6,853 nucleotides of DNA from Nitrospirota bacterium (GTDB lineage: Bacteria > Nitrospirota > Nitrospiria > Nitrospirales > UBA8639). How positions within the stretch are numbered: the first letter of the stretch is position 1; each line of letters begins with the position of its first letter. This document shows, piece after piece, positions 5,919-6,853 of this stretch. The stretch lies in assembly GCA_029865515.1 (NCBI GenBank), contig JAOUGQ010000155.1, forward strand, positions 1 to 6,853, written 5' to 3'. The notes beneath the pieces are model-generated. The model was given only the letters and a program-made list of their open reading frames with translations. It was not told the origin of the DNA and did not search any database. The translations under genes and the position numbers were made by a program.

Positions 5919-6518
5919 ATGGTCATGCCACGTAAGGGTTATTCTACATCGTACAAAAAAAAGGAACTCACAGGAGGTGATCCCTATTCCATGAAGGGAG
6001 CACCAAAAGGGTTACTTCAATGTCCGGAATGCCAAGCGGTGTATCATCGAAAGCGTTGGAGTCTTCCTGGAACGCCATCCTCTCGGAAGCCGAAATCTGC
6101 CGCTAGCGGCCCCAAAAAACCAACCAGACAAATCATGGTGCGAGAGAGTTATGTCTGCCCGGCCTGCCGGAAATTACGGGACGGTTACGCGGAAGGCTTT
6201 CTCACACTTCACTGGGCCAACTGGGGAGATCACAAAGCCGAGGTCTTAGGTCTCATTCATAACGAGGAAAATCGGGCGGCTCGCAACAATCCCCTTGAGC
6301 GGGTGATGTCTATCCGCACACGTCCAGACGGAGCAGACATTGAAACCACGACCGAACACTTTGCCCAACGGCTTGGTAAACATCTCGATCGGGCCTTCAA
6401 AGGGAAAATCGCATATCAATGGTCGCATAAGGACAAAATGGCCAGAGTGGAATGGCAAGGTCCCAAACCGGCTTCACGTCCGCGCCCGAAAACCAAAACG
6501 TCAAAAGCCAAAAAGTGA
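5919..6518 (+). CDS. BCAM0308-like protein with split four-cysteine zinc site, function unknown
   Basis: The 199-residue product resembles the uncharacterised BCAM0308 family. Two CXXC pairs, CPEC (35-38) and CPAC (80-83), are placed to bind one zinc ion. They are separated by a Ser/Pro/Lys-rich insert (about 49-72) that looks disordered. DPYS (21-24) precedes the first pair. The second half is a compact alpha/beta-looking domain with NEENRAARNNPLERVMSI (115-132), IETTTEHFAQRLGKHL (141-156) and a WSHKDKMARVEW strand region (168-179); the TTTEH and RLGKHL blocks are the family's most recognisable parts. The C-terminal tail (182-199) is highly basic (Lys/Arg/Pro/Thr), as in nucleic-acid or ribosome-binding proteins. 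It is not NrdR: there is no ATP-cone domain. The Shine-Dalgarno GAGG at 5908-5911 is seven bases before the ATG; a second ATG two codons in is possible. A promoter lies upstream, and a B12-dependent reductase gene follows 44 bases downstream. Family assignment is from memory of motifs; a role in RNA binding is inference. Confidence 0.8.
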   Translation: MVMPRKGYSTSYKKKELTGGDPYSMKGAPKGLLQCPECQAVYHRKRWSLPGTPSSRKPKSAASGPKKPTRQIMVRESYVCPACRKLRDGYAEGFLTLHWANWGDHKAEVLGLIHNEENRAARNNPLERVMSIRTRPDGADIETTTEHFAQRLGKHLDRAFKGKIAYQWSHKDKMARVEWQGPKPASRPRPKTKTSKAKK

Positions 6519-6562
6519 AGAGGCCTAACGTATCCGTCCCGTTCCGTGAGTAGGATTCCCGC

Positions 6563-6853
6563 ATGAACCCCGCGCACCTCACCCCTCAGGCTTTACGGGT
6601 GTTGGAAGCGCGATATCTCCAGCGGGAGAAAGACGGAAGCATCGCGGAAACACCGGAAGCCTTGTTTTCTCGTGTGGCCGACGCGGTTGCGCGGGCCGAA
6701 GAAATACTGGGCAATCCAACCCGACAAGGGTATTGGCAGGAGACATTTCAGCAACTCCTAGACTCCCTGGACTTCCTTCCCAACAGCCCTGCCCTGTTTA
6801 ACGCCGGAAACCCGAAAGGACAATTAAGCGCATGCTTTGTCCTTCCCGTGCAT
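6563..6853 (+). CDS. nrdJ: Coenzyme-B12-dependent (class II) ribonucleotide reductase, N-terminal part, cut by window edge
   Basis: The first 97 codons are open to the last base of the window. The protein begins LTPQALRVLEARYL (6-19), then ETPEALFSRVADAVARAEE (29-47), LDFLPNSPALFNAG (72-85) and GQLSACFVLPV (88-98 region, ending at the edge), the standard opening of adenosylcobalamin-dependent reductases. The enzyme makes deoxyribonucleotides from ribonucleotides using a B12-derived radical instead of an oxygen-dependent iron centre, so it works with or without oxygen. The cysteine in SACF is probably the first of the redox-active pair that reduces substrate. The ATG is preceded by TAGGA (6551-6555) at seven bases, supporting the start. 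There is no N-terminal ATP-cone in this stretch. The gene follows the zinc-ribbon gene by 44 bases with no terminator between, so co-transcription is likely. No B12 riboswitch is visible in the gap. The rest, including the radical-site cysteine, lies outside. Confidence 0.93.
   Translation, partial: MNPAHLTPQALRVLEARYLQREKDGSIAETPEALFSRVADAVARAEEILGNPTRQGYWQETFQQLLDSLDFLPNSPALFNAGNPKGQLSACFVLPVH

Noticed and set aside
6519..6562. Cobalamin riboswitch before nrdJ
   Set aside because: The 44-base gap is far too short for the element, and no B12-box-like sequence is seen.

Overview
The window is a 6.85 kb stretch of ordinary bacterial chromosome with dense genes, moderate GC (by eye) and no sign of phage, transposon, CRISPR or plasmid functions. 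The gene set (periplasmic gamma-glutamyltransferase, MgtC/DUF4010 membrane protein, RlaP-type nucleotidyltransferase, CbpA/CbpM chaperone pair, BCAM0308-type zinc-ribbon protein, B12-dependent ribonucleotide reductase) fits a Gram-negative bacterium. My impression is a Nitrospira-like (Nitrospirota) genome, but this is inferred from gene content and protein style and is not proven by any marker here.

Layout: (1) On the minus strand, 67-1845 encodes a complete secreted gamma-glutamyltransferase with every catalytic motif intact. (2) A 319-bp divergent intergenic region (1846-2164) carries a perfect 12-bp palindrome and a possible -10 element placed so close to the next ATG that the transcript could be leaderless. 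(3) On the plus strand, 2165-3475 encodes a 436-residue multi-pass MgtC/SapB-DUF4010 membrane protein. It is followed after 13 bp by a stand-alone RlaP/YcgL-type nucleotidyltransferase (3489-4175), so the two are probably co-transcribed. (4) After a 144-bp gap with a hairpin that abuts the Shine-Dalgarno, a class B J-domain protein (CbpA-like, 4320-5282) overlaps by 8 bp its MerR-like modulator CbpM (5275-5601). (5) A 317-bp gap (5602-5918) holds a weak terminator-like hairpin and the best sigma70-type promoter in the window. (6) That promoter serves a 199-residue protein with a split four-cysteine zinc site (5919-6518). After 44 bp comes the 5' end of a coenzyme-B12-dependent ribonucleotide reductase (6563 to the window edge), cut off in frame at codon 97.

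Functional links: CbpA/CbpM form a known chaperone-modulator pair. The zinc-ribbon protein and NrdJ appear to share one transcript. Pairing of the MgtC-like protein with the nucleotidyltransferase is positional only. I see no clear undescribed defence or mobile system. The points most worth a second look are the zinc-ribbon/NrdJ linkage, the orphan RlaP enzyme, and the structured leader of the chaperone operon.
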